Shown: in pieces, positions 1 through 9,272 of the stretch
How the letters are laid out: the number at the start of each line of letters is the position of its first letter
Numbering within the stretch: position 1 is the first letter of the stretch
Assembly (NCBI GenBank): GCA_902584635.1
Contig: CACIAQ010000003.1
Span: 28,882 to 92,881, forward strand
From: an uncultured Alphaproteobacteria bacterium
GTDB lineage: Bacteria > Pseudomonadota > Alphaproteobacteria > Rhodobacterales > Rhodobacteraceae
DNA length: 64,000 nucleotides
Reading direction: 5' to 3'
Position numbers and translations under genes: made by a program
The notes under the pieces: generated by a model
The model's input: the letters and a program-made list of their open reading frames with translations, nothing else
Told to the model about the DNA's origin: nothing
Database searches by the model: none

Positions 1-1
1 C

Positions 2-805
2 CTATACGAAAATGGATTTAATAAAAATTTTGCTTACGGTCAAAAGTTCTGGGCTGACGAGTATCGTCTAAATGAAAAGATTGCTAATTACAAGAAACCC
101 TTTGTAGCTTTCATGCAAGGTTTCACGATGGGTGGAGGTGTCGGTGTTTCATGCCACGGTAGTCATAGGATTGTAGGGGAAACAAGCAAAATAGCAATGC
201 CTGAATGTAGCATTGGTTTAGTTCCCGACGTTGGAGGCTCTTTTCTTCTTGCAAAACTACCTGGAAATATAGGTACTTTTTTGGGTGTAACTGGAAAGAG
301 GATGAAAGCAAGTGATGCTATTTATTGTGGTTTCGCTGATTACTTCATACCAGAAACAAAGTGGGAGGATCTAAAAGAAAAGCTTTTTGATACTGGAAAT
401 ATTGATTGGATAAAGAAATTTCATGGAAGTACAGAGGCCTCGGAAATAGAAAACTCCTTTTCACAAATTTCAGAGGCTATGGTCGACGTATCAACTGAGA
501 ATATAGAGTCAAGATTACAGCACCCATTTTTTGAAAAGGACTTGAGAGCATTAAGATTTAACTCCCCTATTTCAGTTGCCTATACAATAATGATGCTAAA
601 GATGGAAAGGGTTCGCAATAATATTTCAGACGCCCTTGATGCAGAATATAGTTTTACCGCTCGATCACAAGAATTTGGAGACTTCCAAGAGGGAATAAGA
701 GCAGCTGTTATCGATAAGGACCGAACTCCGTTATGGAAAAATAAAAATCTAGGCGAAGTTTCAGACGAAGACCTCAAACCATTTTTTCAGACTATTCACC
801 GTTAA
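2..805 (+). CDS. 3-hydroxyisobutyryl-CoA hydrolase, 5' end outside window
   Basis: Hydrolyses 3-hydroxyisobutyryl-CoA to free 3-hydroxyisobutyrate in valine breakdown; a cytoplasmic crotonase-fold enzyme. The reading frame is open from base 2, so the true start lies upstream; the ORF-track start at 113 (MQGFTMGGG) is internal. The segment YRLNEKIANYKKPFVAF before it, then GFTMGGGVGVSCHG and the following E-CSIGLVPDVGG-type stretch, are typical of the HIBYL-CoA hydrolase branch of the enoyl-CoA hydratase family rather than plain hydratases. The C-terminal part (DFQEGIRAAVIDKDRTPLW) also fits that branch. It is followed 18 bases later by mmsB, which uses its product, so the two probably form an operon. 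Family assignment is strong; only the N-terminus is missing. Confidence 0.88.
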   Translation, partial: LYENGFNKNFAYGQKFWADEYRLNEKIANYKKPFVAFMQGFTMGGGVGVSCHGSHRIVGETSKIAMPECSIGLVPDVGGSFLLAKLPGNIGTFLGVTGKRMKASDAIYCGFADYFIPETKWEDLKEKLFDTGNIDWIKKFHGSTEASEIENSFSQISEAMVDVSTENIESRLQHPFFEKDLRALRFNSPISVAYTIMMLKMERVRNNISDALDAEYSFTARSQEFGDFQEGIRAAVIDKDRTPLWKNKNLGEVSDEDLKPFFQTIHR

Positions 806-823
806 ACTAAGGAGCACATTTAC

Positions 824-1681
824 ATGAAAATAGGATTTATAGGGCTTGGGAACATGGGTGCACCCATGGCAAGGAATTTAATTAAAGCTGGTCATGAGTT
901 GTTAGGTTTTGACGTCGCTCCAACCAATGTCGAAGATATTACTCAAGACTCCATTGCTAAAATAGCAAAAGAATGCAGTATTATTTTTTCTATGTTGCCT
1001 GATGGAAATGTTTTGAGAAATGTATATGAGGAGCTCATACCCTTGTGCAACTCTAAAACAATACTTGTCGATTGTTCAACAGTGGATGTGGAAAGTGCTT
1101 TGCACGTATCAAGAGAGGCTGAAAAAAACTCAATAGAGGTGATAGATGCGCCTGTATCTGGTGGCGTTGTAGGTGCAGAAAATGGCACGCTGACATTTAT
1201 GGTTGGGGGAGAAAAAGATGCTTATGACCAAATAGAACCATATTTTGCAATAATGGGACAGAAATCAGTTCTATGTGGAGGGCCAGGAGCTGGTCAGTCG
1301 GCAAAAATTTGTAATAATATGATTTTGGGAATTTCAATGATAGGAGTGTGCGAAGCTTTTAATTTGGCTCAAAAACTAAATCTAAATTGGAGTCGATTAT
1401 TTGACGTTGTATCAACATCCTCAGGATCTTGCTGGTCAGTAAATACATATTGCCCGGCTCCTGCTGTGGGGCCAGAAAGTCCTGCAGACAGAGACTATAA
1501 ACCTGGTTTCGCAGCCGATTTGATGTTAAAAGATCTTAAACTTTCTCAAGAAGCTGCTAGAGCAGTATCTGCCCCTACAGAATTGGGCAAGCACGCGACC
1601 GAAATATATGAAACTTTCATTTCTGAGGGTGGCAAGGGTATGGATTTTTCTGCTATTTTACCCTATCTCGCAAAAAAATAG
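824..1681 (+). CDS. mmsB: 3-hydroxyisobutyrate dehydrogenase
   Basis: NAD-dependent oxidation of 3-hydroxyisobutyrate to methylmalonate semialdehyde, the next step of valine catabolism after the upstream gene. At 285 aa it has the normal family length. It opens with the Rossmann motif GFIGLGNMGAPMARNL, has the substrate loop DAPVSGGVVGAENGTL and the catalytic-lysine region GAGQSAKICNNM. The ATG start has a strong Shine-Dalgarno (AAGGAG) about 10 bases upstream. Other beta-hydroxyacid dehydrogenases (tartronate semialdehyde reductase) share the fold, but the neighbour favours the valine role. Confidence 0.93.
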   Translation: MKIGFIGLGNMGAPMARNLIKAGHELLGFDVAPTNVEDITQDSIAKIAKECSIIFSMLPDGNVLRNVYEELIPLCNSKTILVDCSTVDVESALHVSREAEKNSIEVIDAPVSGGVVGAENGTLTFMVGGEKDAYDQIEPYFAIMGQKSVLCGGPGAGQSAKICNNMILGISMIGVCEAFNLAQKLNLNWSRLFDVVSTSSGSCWSVNTYCPAPAVGPESPADRDYKPGFAADLMLKDLKLSQEAARAVSAPTELGKHATEIYETFISEGGKGMDFSAILPYLAKK

Positions 1682-1733
1682 TTTTATATTTGAACTTAAA
1701 TATCATAGCATTAAAGAAAAATAGGAATACAAA

Positions 1734-2711
1734 ATGAAAACTCGGATAACAGAATTATTCAACATTCAACACCCCATAATCCAGGGTGGTATGCACTATG
1801 TAGGATTTGCCGAACTCGCATCGGCTGTTTCAAATGCTGGTGGCTTAGGCATTATAACAGGGCTAACTCAAAAGACCCCCAATGATCTTGCAAAAGAGAT
1901 AACTCGATGCCATGAAATGACAGATAAACCCTTCGGAGTGAATTTAACATTTCTCCCAACTGTAGCGGCTCCTGATTATCCTGGATATATTGATGCTATT
2001 ATAGATGGAGGAATTAAGATCGTAGAGACCGCAGGAAGGAATCCCCAACCTTACATGGAACATTTAAAAAAGGCCGACATAAAAGTTATCCACAAATGTA
2101 CTTCTGTTAGGCACTCACTCAAAGCTGAAGCTATAGGATGTGATGCTGTGTCCGTCGATGGATTTGAATGCGGAGGACATCCTGGTGAGGACGATATGCC
2201 AAATATGATTTTACTTCCCAGAGCAGCTGAGGAATTGAAAATCCCATTTGTAGCTTCAGGAGGAATGGCAGACGCACGAAGCTTAGTTGCGTCACTTGCT
2301 ATGGGAGCGGATGGAATGAATATGGGAACAAGATTTATGGCTACTAAGGAAGCTCCATGTCACGAAAGAGTAAAAGAGGCAATAATTAATGCCACAGAAT
2401 TAGATACGAGGCTTGTTATGCGTCCACTGAGAAATACAGAAAGAGTATTAAATAATTCTGCAGTAGAAAAGTTACTGGAAAAAGAAAAAGAGCTAGGTTC
2501 TAATATTAAATTCGAAGACATTATGGATGAGGTGGCAGGTGTATATCCTAAAGTAATGCTTGATGGAGAAATGGAAGCAGGGGCGTGGTCATGCGGAATG
2601 GTAGTTGGTCTGATTAATGATATACCCAGCTGTAAAGAACTTATAGACGGAATAATGAGTGAAGCTGACAGCTTAATTACAAAAAGACTTGAAGGTATGC
2701 TTTCTGCATAA
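1734..2711 (+). CDS. nitronate monooxygenase family protein
   Basis: FMN-dependent TIM-barrel enzyme of the 2-nitropropane dioxygenase/nitronate monooxygenase family (325 aa, usual length). The N-terminus IQGGMHYVGFAELASAVSNAGGLG is the family signature, and CDAVSVDGFECGGHPGEDD plus VASGGMADARSLVASLAMGADG form the flavin phosphate-binding part. In vivo substrate is unknown: members oxidise propionate-3-nitronate, but many sit in fatty-acid or CoA catabolic clusters with unproven roles. It lies 52 bases after mmsB on the same strand and may be co-transcribed with it. Confidence 0.85.
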   Translation: MKTRITELFNIQHPIIQGGMHYVGFAELASAVSNAGGLGIITGLTQKTPNDLAKEITRCHEMTDKPFGVNLTFLPTVAAPDYPGYIDAIIDGGIKIVETAGRNPQPYMEHLKKADIKVIHKCTSVRHSLKAEAIGCDAVSVDGFECGGHPGEDDMPNMILLPRAAEELKIPFVASGGMADARSLVASLAMGADGMNMGTRFMATKEAPCHERVKEAIINATELDTRLVMRPLRNTERVLNNSAVEKLLEKEKELGSNIKFEDIMDEVAGVYPKVMLDGEMEAGAWSCGMVVGLINDIPSCKELIDGIMSEADSLITKRLEGMLSA

Positions 2712-2722
2712 AATTTTTTAAT

Positions 2723-3484
2723 TTATTGAGTGTTTTTTTGTTTCATAAATTTTAGTTGGCGTTCTAAGTACTGAGACTCAAGTGTTGTCTTGATACGTGA
2801 ATTGAAACTTTGGATGTTCACGCTGTCCATTACTATGTCATTTATAGAGAGTTTCATGCCTCTTACAGCTTCAGGCGATAACTCTTTACATTGCGCAATA
2901 AAATCTTGTGCTCTTTCAATGACATTTTCTCCTTCGGTTATTATCTCATCAAAAAATCCAACATTTTTGAGTTCTTTTTCTGACATTTTTTTTGCTGTGA
3001 GTAATAATCTCCTGGTAGCACTTGCTCCGAAAATATTTAAAAATCTTTTTATTCCAGTTGGGTGATAATGTATTCCAATCTTTGCTGGAGGCACCATAAT
3101 TTCAATGTTTGAAACGGAAATTCTAAAATCGCAGGCACAGGCAATTTCTACACCTCCACCATATGCGCTCCCATTTAACGCACACACTGTAGGGAGAGGA
3201 AAGTTTTGAATAGCATCACATAATTTTGACATGTCATTTGATTGTAACTCTTGATCTTTTTTATTTTTTCCAATTATTGAAATTATCTCTGAAAAGTCGG
3301 CTCCCGAGCAAAAAACGTCACCCCTTCCAGAAATTATCAGTGCATAAATATCTGATTTAGCCTCCTTATCAAGAATATCTCTTATCGATGCCATATCTTC
3401 CGATTTAAGAGCATTCTTGGTTTTTGGAGAGTTTAAAAACAAAAAACCAATATGCTCTCTTTTAATAAATTCTAACGATTCCAT
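2723..3484 (-). CDS. enoyl-CoA hydratase/isomerase family protein
   Basis: Crotonase-superfamily protein of 253 aa. The oxyanion-hole segments are visible (FLNSPKTKNAL near residue 16 and CALNGSAYGGGVEIACACDFR near residue 101). The position of the first usual catalytic glutamate in PPAKIGIHYHP is occupied by a less typical residue pattern, so hydratase activity is not certain; isomerase, dehalogenase or decarboxylase activity are alternatives. The gene is convergent with the nitronate monooxygenase gene, only 11 bases separating the stops, and has an ATG start with a purine-rich leader (GAGAGAG). Confidence 0.8.
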   Translation of the reverse strand: MESLEFIKREHIGFLFLNSPKTKNALKSEDMASIRDILDKEAKSDIYALIISGRGDVFCSGADFSEIISIIGKNKKDQELQSNDMSKLCDAIQNFPLPTVCALNGSAYGGGVEIACACDFRISVSNIEIMVPPAKIGIHYHPTGIKRFLNIFGASATRRLLLTAKKMSEKELKNVGFFDEIITEGENVIERAQDFIAQCKELSPEAVRGMKLSINDIVMDSVNIQSFNSRIKTTLESQYLERQLKFMKQKNTQ

Positions 3485-3546
3485 TTTCTCTCTCTCAATC
3501 GCTTTATCAATTCAAAAATCACTTCTGCTAGTATGCAAATCTTATA

Positions 3547-4260
3547 TTAACTCGTATTTTTATCGTGGGTCTCATTAGGAAGTAATTTATAAGAAAAATT
3601 GGACCAAAAACTTTTATTTTTATAAAAATCAGTTTGTCCATTTTCACTAAACAAGACCACATCACCTCCTAAGTATTTAACGTCCCTTGGATCATGACTT
3701 ACAAGTATGATTGAAAGATTGTTTTTTCTTGATACACGTAATAACAACGAAAGTATCTCATTCTTTAATTCAAAATCAAGAGCAGCGAATGGTTCATCAA
3801 GAAGTAATATGGGCTTTTTCCTTATTAAAGAGCGCGCAATAGCTGCACGACTTCTTTGGCCTCCTGAAATGTTTTGAGGAAGTCTGTCCCTTTCTTTGTA
3901 TAACCCTACAAGATCTAAGATCTCATTCACTACATGAGAATTTTGCAAGTCCATTTTCGCTTTTGCTCCCAATCCTAAAAGTATATTTCTAGATACAGTA
4001 AGATGTGGAAAAAGATTATTTTCCTGAAAGAGTAAATCAAAAGGTCTGTCCTTTGGTTCTATTTTAGTAATTGATTTATCGTCATAAATCAAATCCCCGT
4101 TAATAATTGGTAAAAATCCTGCAAGCCCTAACAGAACGGAACTCTTTCCGCTTCCAGAAGGGCCAAAAAGGCTGAGATGATTACCGATCTCAACACTAAA
4201 ATCACATTGAACAGCAAAGCCTCCATTTTTAATCTGACATTTGGTTGCGCTTAAAGACAT
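3547..4260 (-). CDS. thiQ: thiamine ABC transporter, ATP-binding subunit
   Basis: ATPase that powers thiamine/TPP import with ThiB and ThiP. At 237 aa it shows Walker A GPSGSGKS, Q-loop QENNLFPHLTV, ABC signature SGGQRSRAAIARSL, Walker B ILLLDEPFAALD and the switch histidine in VSHD. Its start overlaps the end of thiP by about 32 bases. The identity rests on the TPP riboswitch and ThiB/ThiP upstream; alone, the sequence would be a generic molybdate/iron/thiamine-type importer ATPase. Confidence 0.9.
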   Translation of the reverse strand: MSLSATKCQIKNGGFAVQCDFSVEIGNHLSLFGPSGSGKSSVLLGLAGFLPIINGDLIYDDKSITKIEPKDRPFDLLFQENNLFPHLTVSRNILLGLGAKAKMDLQNSHVVNEILDLVGLYKERDRLPQNISGGQRSRAAIARSLIRKKPILLLDEPFAALDFELKNEILSLLLRVSRKNNLSIILVSHDPRDVKYLGGDVVLFSENGQTDFYKNKSFWSNFSYKLLPNETHDKNTS

Positions 4261-5762
4261 TTAAATTACCATTTTCTATTAACCAAAAAGAAATGAAGGC
4301 CATTAGCAAAAGTAGCATTGCAACAAAGTAGGCTTCATCCATCCTGTAACTACCGATCAACCTATAAAGGTACATCGGTAAAGTACCAATATCAGTGCCG
4401 GAGAAAAGAACTATAACACCTAAATCTCCGATCGACAGAGCAAACACCAAAGCACATGAAAATTTAATATTTTTTTTAAGTAATGGAACATAAAACTGTG
4501 CTAATTCGCTTGTTCTTGGCACACCAATTATATTCATAAGCTTTCCGTATCTGGCTTTTATTTTTTTAAACCCTGGCAATAGAATTGCCATAGATATTGG
4601 GATCATTAAGACACCGTTAGTAAATCCAGTCAATAATAAGGCGTTTGCGGAGAGATCAATATGTTCAAATAAGAGTAGAAAAAGCGCTGTTCCAAAAACA
4701 AGTGGAGACACACATATAATACTGAAGGACCCTACCTCAAATAATGTCTTCAAGAACTTTTGTTTTTCGTCGACAATCAGTAAGCAGATTGGTAATGAAA
4801 AAGTTAAGTTTATAAAAGTAGCTAGCAAAGCGACTAAAATTGAGTTCATTGCAGGCAAAATAAGATTATCTGTAGGTATTGAAATATTTGCTAGTCCTTT
4901 AGAAATTATTATGAGAATTGGTAAAAAAATGAATGAAACAAAAAGAACAATAAAAAAATAATCGAGCCAATGTGTAAGTAACGTTTTAGGCGCACGTATA
5001 TCGTTTTTCAATATAAGGGTCTGTTCAATAAACATGTTGCCTGTAAACTTGGTTGATAGAATTAATAAAAGAGACAGTAATATTAATTGCAAAGTTGACA
5101 GCCTAGCAGCTGCAGCTAAATCTCCCTCGAATATTATTGTCTGATATATTGCCAATTCCACCGTCGTAGCACTCGGCCCTCCCCCCAACACTAAAGCAAT
5201 TGAGAAGGTCAATGAACAATATAAAAAAAATGATTGTAAAAATGCTTGGTGCTATTTTTACTAACATCGGAAGTTCTATATATTTGAAAAACGCATGTGT
5301 GTTGAAACCGAGTTGTTTAGCTAGCCTATCATGCTCCGTTGGAATCATAGACCAACCAGAAATAAGTAATCGCACAGCGAACGGCAAATTTATGAGAATG
5401 TGGGCAGTCAAGATCCCAATTAACCCATATATAGAAAATTTTTCAAACCCTAAAAAACTAACAAACTGGTTCATAATTCCGTTGATACCAAAAACATTAA
5501 TTACAGCTAAAATAACGACCAATATTGGTAGAACAAAGAGTATACCAATAACAGAGATAATCTGATTTTTGCAAAAGAACTCATTTCTATAGATTGCTCT
5601 AGAGATCGGAATTGCAAGCAATAGGGATAAAGTGGCAGACAGGAACGCCTGGCTCAAAGTGAAAATTATGACTTGTGCCTCATAAGCAGTAATAAATGTA
5701 TTATATATGGAATTGAGTGTAAGAACCACTATTGACCCGATCCCAGCAAACAGAAGTCCCAA
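4229..5762 (-). CDS. thiP: thiamine ABC transporter permease, interrupted by a frameshift
   Basis: Two-lobed permease of the thiamine importer, split in the track into 5103-5762 and 4229-5212. The upstream frame runs to FFILFIDLLNCFSVGGRAE and then out of family; the downstream frame supplies SLTFSIALVLGGGPSATTVE, the conserved ThiP loop. The switch point is a run of eight T on the coding strand (A8 at 5223-5230). With seven T the protein reads continuously (IFLYCSLTFSIALVLGGG). Sequencing error, a real mutation, or slippage-corrected expression are all possible. The start is uncertain: TTG at 5762, or an ATA at 5789 overlapping the thiB stop as ATAA, which would add IKLFGFICF and complete the first membrane helix. 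Confidence 0.85.
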
Positions 5763-5785
5763 GAAGCATATAAATCCAAATAGCT

Positions 5786-6778
5786 TTATTTTCTTAATCC
5801 CCTCTTCCAGACTTCAATAGCTAGGTCTTTTAAAGAACTAGCCATATTTGGGTCCAAATAAATTGGTTCTATTGCGCCTAAACCTTCCTTGAATGCAGCA
5901 GGAAGCTCTATATCTGGTTGCTTTGCAGGGTACATCCAATTTGTAGTCGGTATTATAGATTGGGCTTCACTTGAAGTCATAAACGCGAGAAAGTCAGCTG
6001 CTAACTGCTTTTTTTCTGATTTCTGTAAAATGGCACCCACTTCAATTTGCATCAAATGACCTTCATCAAATATTGCTGCTACTTTAGTGTTATCATTCTC
6101 TGCGACTATATGATACGCCGGCGAAGTTGTATACGATAGTACACCATCCACCTCTCCTTCAATAAATAGGCCATAGGCTTCTGACCACCCCGGTGTCACA
6201 GTTATTACGTTATCGGCTAGTTGGCGCCAAAAAGTTTCGCTCTCAACATTATACAGTTTCTCAATCCATAGAACTAAACCTAAACCAGGCGTTGAGCTTC
6301 TAGGATCTTGAATAGCAATTTTAAGATCTGAATTTGCAAGCTCTTCAAATGACTTTGGAATGTTTGTTGTTTTACGTTTATCAAAAACAAAAGAAAAATA
6401 TCCCCAATCAAAAGGCATGAATGTATCATCTTCCCAAGCAATAGGAAGATCTAAGCTTATGTTCAACTTGTGAGGGCTGAATAGTCTAGAGTCCTTTGCA
6501 GATTGCAGTAAATTAGTGTCCAAGCCAACCACAACGTCAGCTTTCGTTTTATTTCCTTCTAAACGTAATTTTGCTAAAAGAGCTGCACCATCTCCGGCGG
6601 TCACAAACTTTAAGTCGCAATCGCAAATATTTTCAAAAGCTTTTTCTATCTGAGGCCCTGGTCCCCAATCCGAATTAAAACTATCATATGTGTAAACAAC
6701 CAAATTTTGCCTATCCTCAGAGTGCAACACAGAGGTAAAAAACAATAATCCGGTAAATATGGTTATAATTAATTTCAT
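5786..6778 (-). CDS. thiB: thiamine-binding periplasmic protein
   Basis: Substrate-binding protein of the thiamine importer, 330 aa, normal length. An N-terminal signal peptide (MKLIITIFTGLLFFTSVLHSE) is followed by LVVYTYDSFNSDWGPGP, the typical ThiB opening, and later by FDWGYFSFVFDKRK, DPRSSTPGLGLVLW and VTPGWSEAYGLFIEGEVDGVLSYTTSPAYH, all characteristic of the ThiB/TbpA branch. It is the first gene behind the TPP riboswitch, so expression should fall when TPP is plentiful. Confidence 0.93.
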   Translation of the reverse strand: MKLIITIFTGLLFFTSVLHSEDRQNLVVYTYDSFNSDWGPGPQIEKAFENICDCDLKFVTAGDGAALLAKLRLEGNKTKADVVVGLDTNLLQSAKDSRLFSPHKLNISLDLPIAWEDDTFMPFDWGYFSFVFDKRKTTNIPKSFEELANSDLKIAIQDPRSSTPGLGLVLWIEKLYNVESETFWRQLADNVITVTPGWSEAYGLFIEGEVDGVLSYTTSPAYHIVAENDNTKVAAIFDEGHLMQIEVGAILQKSEKKQLAADFLAFMTSSEAQSIIPTTNWMYPAKQPDIELPAAFKEGLGAIEPIYLDPNMASSLKDLAIEVWKRGLRK

Positions 6779-6823
6779 ACTAAACTCCTTATCATATTTC
6801 TCAGGCGCCTAGCAAAAATCTAA

Positions 6824-6904
6824 ACACCTTTCCTACGCCGGTACTAACCGGTTCAGGTTCAACGGGTCTGTTAAACATCTCAGCCATAAGGCACCCCGAG
6901 GTAT
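6824..6904 (-). promoter_or_regulatory. TPP riboswitch (THI element)
   Basis: Read on the minus strand, the leader of thiB holds the conserved TPP aptamer blocks in order: GGGGTGCC, GGCTGAGAT, ACCCGTTGAACCTGA and then CCGGTTAGTACCGGCGTAGG. It ends about 45 bases before the thiB ATG. TPP binding normally represses downstream thiamine transport genes, in proteobacteria mostly at translation initiation; the short distance to the start fits that. No clear terminator with a U-run was seen behind it. Confidence 0.95.
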
Positions 6905-7086
6905 TTAAATGTTACAATTATAAAAATAGTTTTTCAACATCATTTAGCTAATTTTTTGGACAGAAATTGTATAAACGAATTTGCTTAAAACTTTTTGATA
7001 GGTTAAAAATAAATTTGCTAAATATTTACTTTCTAGTAATAACCTATTAGGCATGGATTTCAATTTTATACGAGGTTGACAATAAT

Positions 7087-7497
7087 ATGAGCTTTTTATC
7101 ATCTCCATACATGAGCTCCTTTGTTGGATTTGATAGCCTTTTTGATGAAATTGAACGCATGTCTTCTGTAAAACAGTCCACATACCCCGCCTACGATATT
7201 AAAAAGCTGTCAAATAACAGTTTTATAATTGTTTTGGCACTCGCTGGCTTCAGTTCCAACGATCTTATTATAGAGGCAACATCAAGTGAATTGGTGGTTT
7301 GTGGCAATGGTGATAAGGATACACAACATGAATATATTCATAAGGGAATAGCTAAACGAGCGTTTACTAAAACCTTTAGATTAGCTAACAATGTAAGAGT
7401 CAACGGAGCTGAGTTTAAAGATGGGCTATTATCTATACATCTCTACAGGGAAGAGCCAAAAAAAGAAACTCCCCAGAAGATCTCTATAAAATCATAA
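7087..7497 (+). CDS. small heat-shock protein, Hsp20/alpha-crystallin family
   Basis: ATP-independent holdase chaperone of 136 aa, close to IbpA/HspD. The alpha-crystallin domain runs from about PAYDIKKLSNNSFIIVLALAGF to the RAFTKTFRLANNVRVNGAEF/DGLLSIHL block, and the C-terminal I-x-I oligomerisation motif is present (ISI in QKISIKS). The ATG follows an AGG-rich leader. No ROSE-type RNA thermometer could be recognised in the short leader, so heat regulation is not shown by the sequence. Confidence 0.92.
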   Translation: MSFLSSPYMSSFVGFDSLFDEIERMSSVKQSTYPAYDIKKLSNNSFIIVLALAGFSSNDLIIEATSSELVVCGNGDKDTQHEYIHKGIAKRAFTKTFRLANNVRVNGAEFKDGLLSIHLYREEPKKETPQKISIKS

Positions 7498-7521
7498 GAC
7501 ACTTATTAAAAGACTAGATAA

Positions 7522-7689
7522 TTGAAAAATGACCAAAACAAGAAAAGTATAGACAAAAAACGTCTCATGAATAAGACATTGTCTAAAAAAAGCAATTCGA
7601 TTCAGGATAAAGTAATGAACTTGCGGTTGTCGAGACAAATTGATAAATCACGATTTGAAGCTGCATTTAAAACTCTCTTAAAAAAGTGA
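7522..7689 (+). CDS. possible small basic protein (55 aa)
   Basis: An open frame from TTG 7522 (or ATG 7567) to TGA 7687 encodes a lysine-rich 55-residue peptide ending LRLSRQIDKSRFEAAFKTLLKK. It lies 25 bases after hsp20 on the same strand and fills most of the gap before pgi. Composition is soluble, without a membrane segment. No family is recognised; it is listed because it is an uninterrupted frame in an otherwise empty gap, and it may be a chance ORF. Confidence 0.35.
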   Translation: MKNDQNKKSIDKKRLMNKTLSKKSNSIQDKVMNLRLSRQIDKSRFEAAFKTLLKK

Positions 7690-7700
7690 TATATTGAGAT

Positions 7701-9200
7701 TTAAATGATACGTTTTAACATTTTCCTCGCGCTGTAAGATAAATCTTCCAAATTTTGACCAGTATAAATATTTCTTGATATCTCTTTTCCCAGTTCGACA
7801 CCCCATTGATCAAAACTATTAATTCCCCATAGCAAGCCACATACAATAGTAGCGTTTTCATACAGCGAAACTAGTTTACCTAAAGACTCTGCGTTGGTTC
7901 TATCCCAAGTTATAAGGGTAGACGGCCTATTGCCTGTCATATTTCTATACTTTTCTTTATGTGCCTTTTTTCCCGTAATGAGGGCTTCTGCTTGTGCGAT
8001 AGCGTTTACAACTAACCTTGAATGGGGGTCTAAATCTTTTTTATTTTGACCAACTACATTCTTACCCGCAAATGGAACTAAGAACTCCACAGGAATTTTT
8101 TCTATTCCTTGATGAAGTAACTGAAAAAAACTGTGTTGAGACTCGGTTCCGATCTCCCCGAAAACTAAAGGTGCTGCAGGCAACTCTAGCTCTTTACCTA
8201 GAGCATCTATACTTTTCCCGTTGCTCTCCATTTCTACTTGCTGAAACCAAGCTGGAAAAAATTTCAGCCCATTCTCATAAGGAACAAGTGCGATGGTTTG
8301 AAGATTTAGGACGTTTCTGTTCCATATTCGTGTCAGCCCAAGAATATAGGGTAAATTTAGTTCAAGCTCTTCTTCCAAAAAATGCTTGTCCATTTTATAG
8401 GCTCCTGCAAGAAGCTGTTTGTATACATCTATACCCAGAGACGCAACTAAGCCCAAACCAAAATGCGACCACATTGAAAATCTACCCCCTACCCCATTAG
8501 GCACGTGAAAAATTGCATGCTCTTTAAGACCGGCTTCCAACGCTTTTTCTGGAAATGATGTGACTGCCACCACATGCTCATTTAGACCCAATCCCTCGTT
8601 ATTGAGCAAAGTTTTGACAAAGCTTAAGTTAACTAATGTTTCTTCTGTAGAAAATGACTTGGAATTGAAGATAAAGAATGTTTCTTTGATATCTTTCGTT
8701 TTTAGAGTGTTTTCAAGGTTTGTGAAATCTAAATTCGATATGTTAATTAGGGAAGGCCCCTTACTTTGGTGCTCTAGAGCATGATAAACCATTTTTATGC
8801 CAAGGTCCGATCCCCCTATTCCCACGTTAATTAGGTTCTTTATTTTCTTTTGTTTTAGAAAAGATATGAAGGACTTATACCTGTTGGTTTTATCTACTAC
8901 TGAGTTTGAATTTCGTTCAAGAAAATGGGTTACAAACCTATTTTCAGTAACATTCAAAAAAGAACCCTCAAAAAGCTTCTTTTTTTTATCTTTAATGTCT
9001 ATAGCCTCTCCAAGCATTTTAAGTTTGGCAAATTGCTCAGAGGAAATAAGCTGCCTAGTTATATCAAGTGATATATCCTCAAAAGAAAAAGTGAATGCCT
9101 TCTGTCTGTCTGGATTTTGGAGTTCGTTGGCGATAACAAACTCCGACTTTTTTTCTTTTTCTAAAATATCCCTAAAGTATTTGTTTTCGTTCAGTTGCAT
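7701..9200 (-). CDS. pgi: glucose-6-phosphate isomerase
   Basis: Interconverts glucose-6-phosphate and fructose-6-phosphate. The 499-residue protein contains NVGIGGSDLGIKMVYHAL, the sugar-phosphate site NSKSFSTEETLVN, the signature VGGRFSMWSHFGL, and near the end GINSFDQWGVELGKEIS with the catalytic region lysine. The active-site histidine region GTESQHSFFQLLHQG is present. It is slightly shorter than E. coli Pgi (about 549 aa) but complete. It appears monocistronic. Confidence 0.95.
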   Translation of the reverse strand: MQLNENKYFRDILEKEKKSEFVIANELQNPDRQKAFTFSFEDISLDITRQLISSEQFAKLKMLGEAIDIKDKKKKLFEGSFLNVTENRFVTHFLERNSNSVVDKTNRYKSFISFLKQKKIKNLINVGIGGSDLGIKMVYHALEHQSKGPSLINISNLDFTNLENTLKTKDIKETFFIFNSKSFSTEETLVNLSFVKTLLNNEGLGLNEHVVAVTSFPEKALEAGLKEHAIFHVPNGVGGRFSMWSHFGLGLVASLGIDVYKQLLAGAYKMDKHFLEEELELNLPYILGLTRIWNRNVLNLQTIALVPYENGLKFFPAWFQQVEMESNGKSIDALGKELELPAAPLVFGEIGTESQHSFFQLLHQGIEKIPVEFLVPFAGKNVVGQNKKDLDPHSRLVVNAIAQAEALITGKKAHKEKYRNMTGNRPSTLITWDRTNAESLGKLVSLYENATIVCGLLWGINSFDQWGVELGKEISRNIYTGQNLEDLSYSARKMLKRII

Positions 9201-9272
9201 TTTTTCACGATAGCTTGAGCGTAGTTCCGAATAGTATCTGATGCCATAACAAAGTAATTAAGTCCAATTTTT

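Noticed and set aside
8018-8500. 160-aa plus-strand ORF
   Set aside because: Lies antisense inside pgi, with no family features; a shadow frame.
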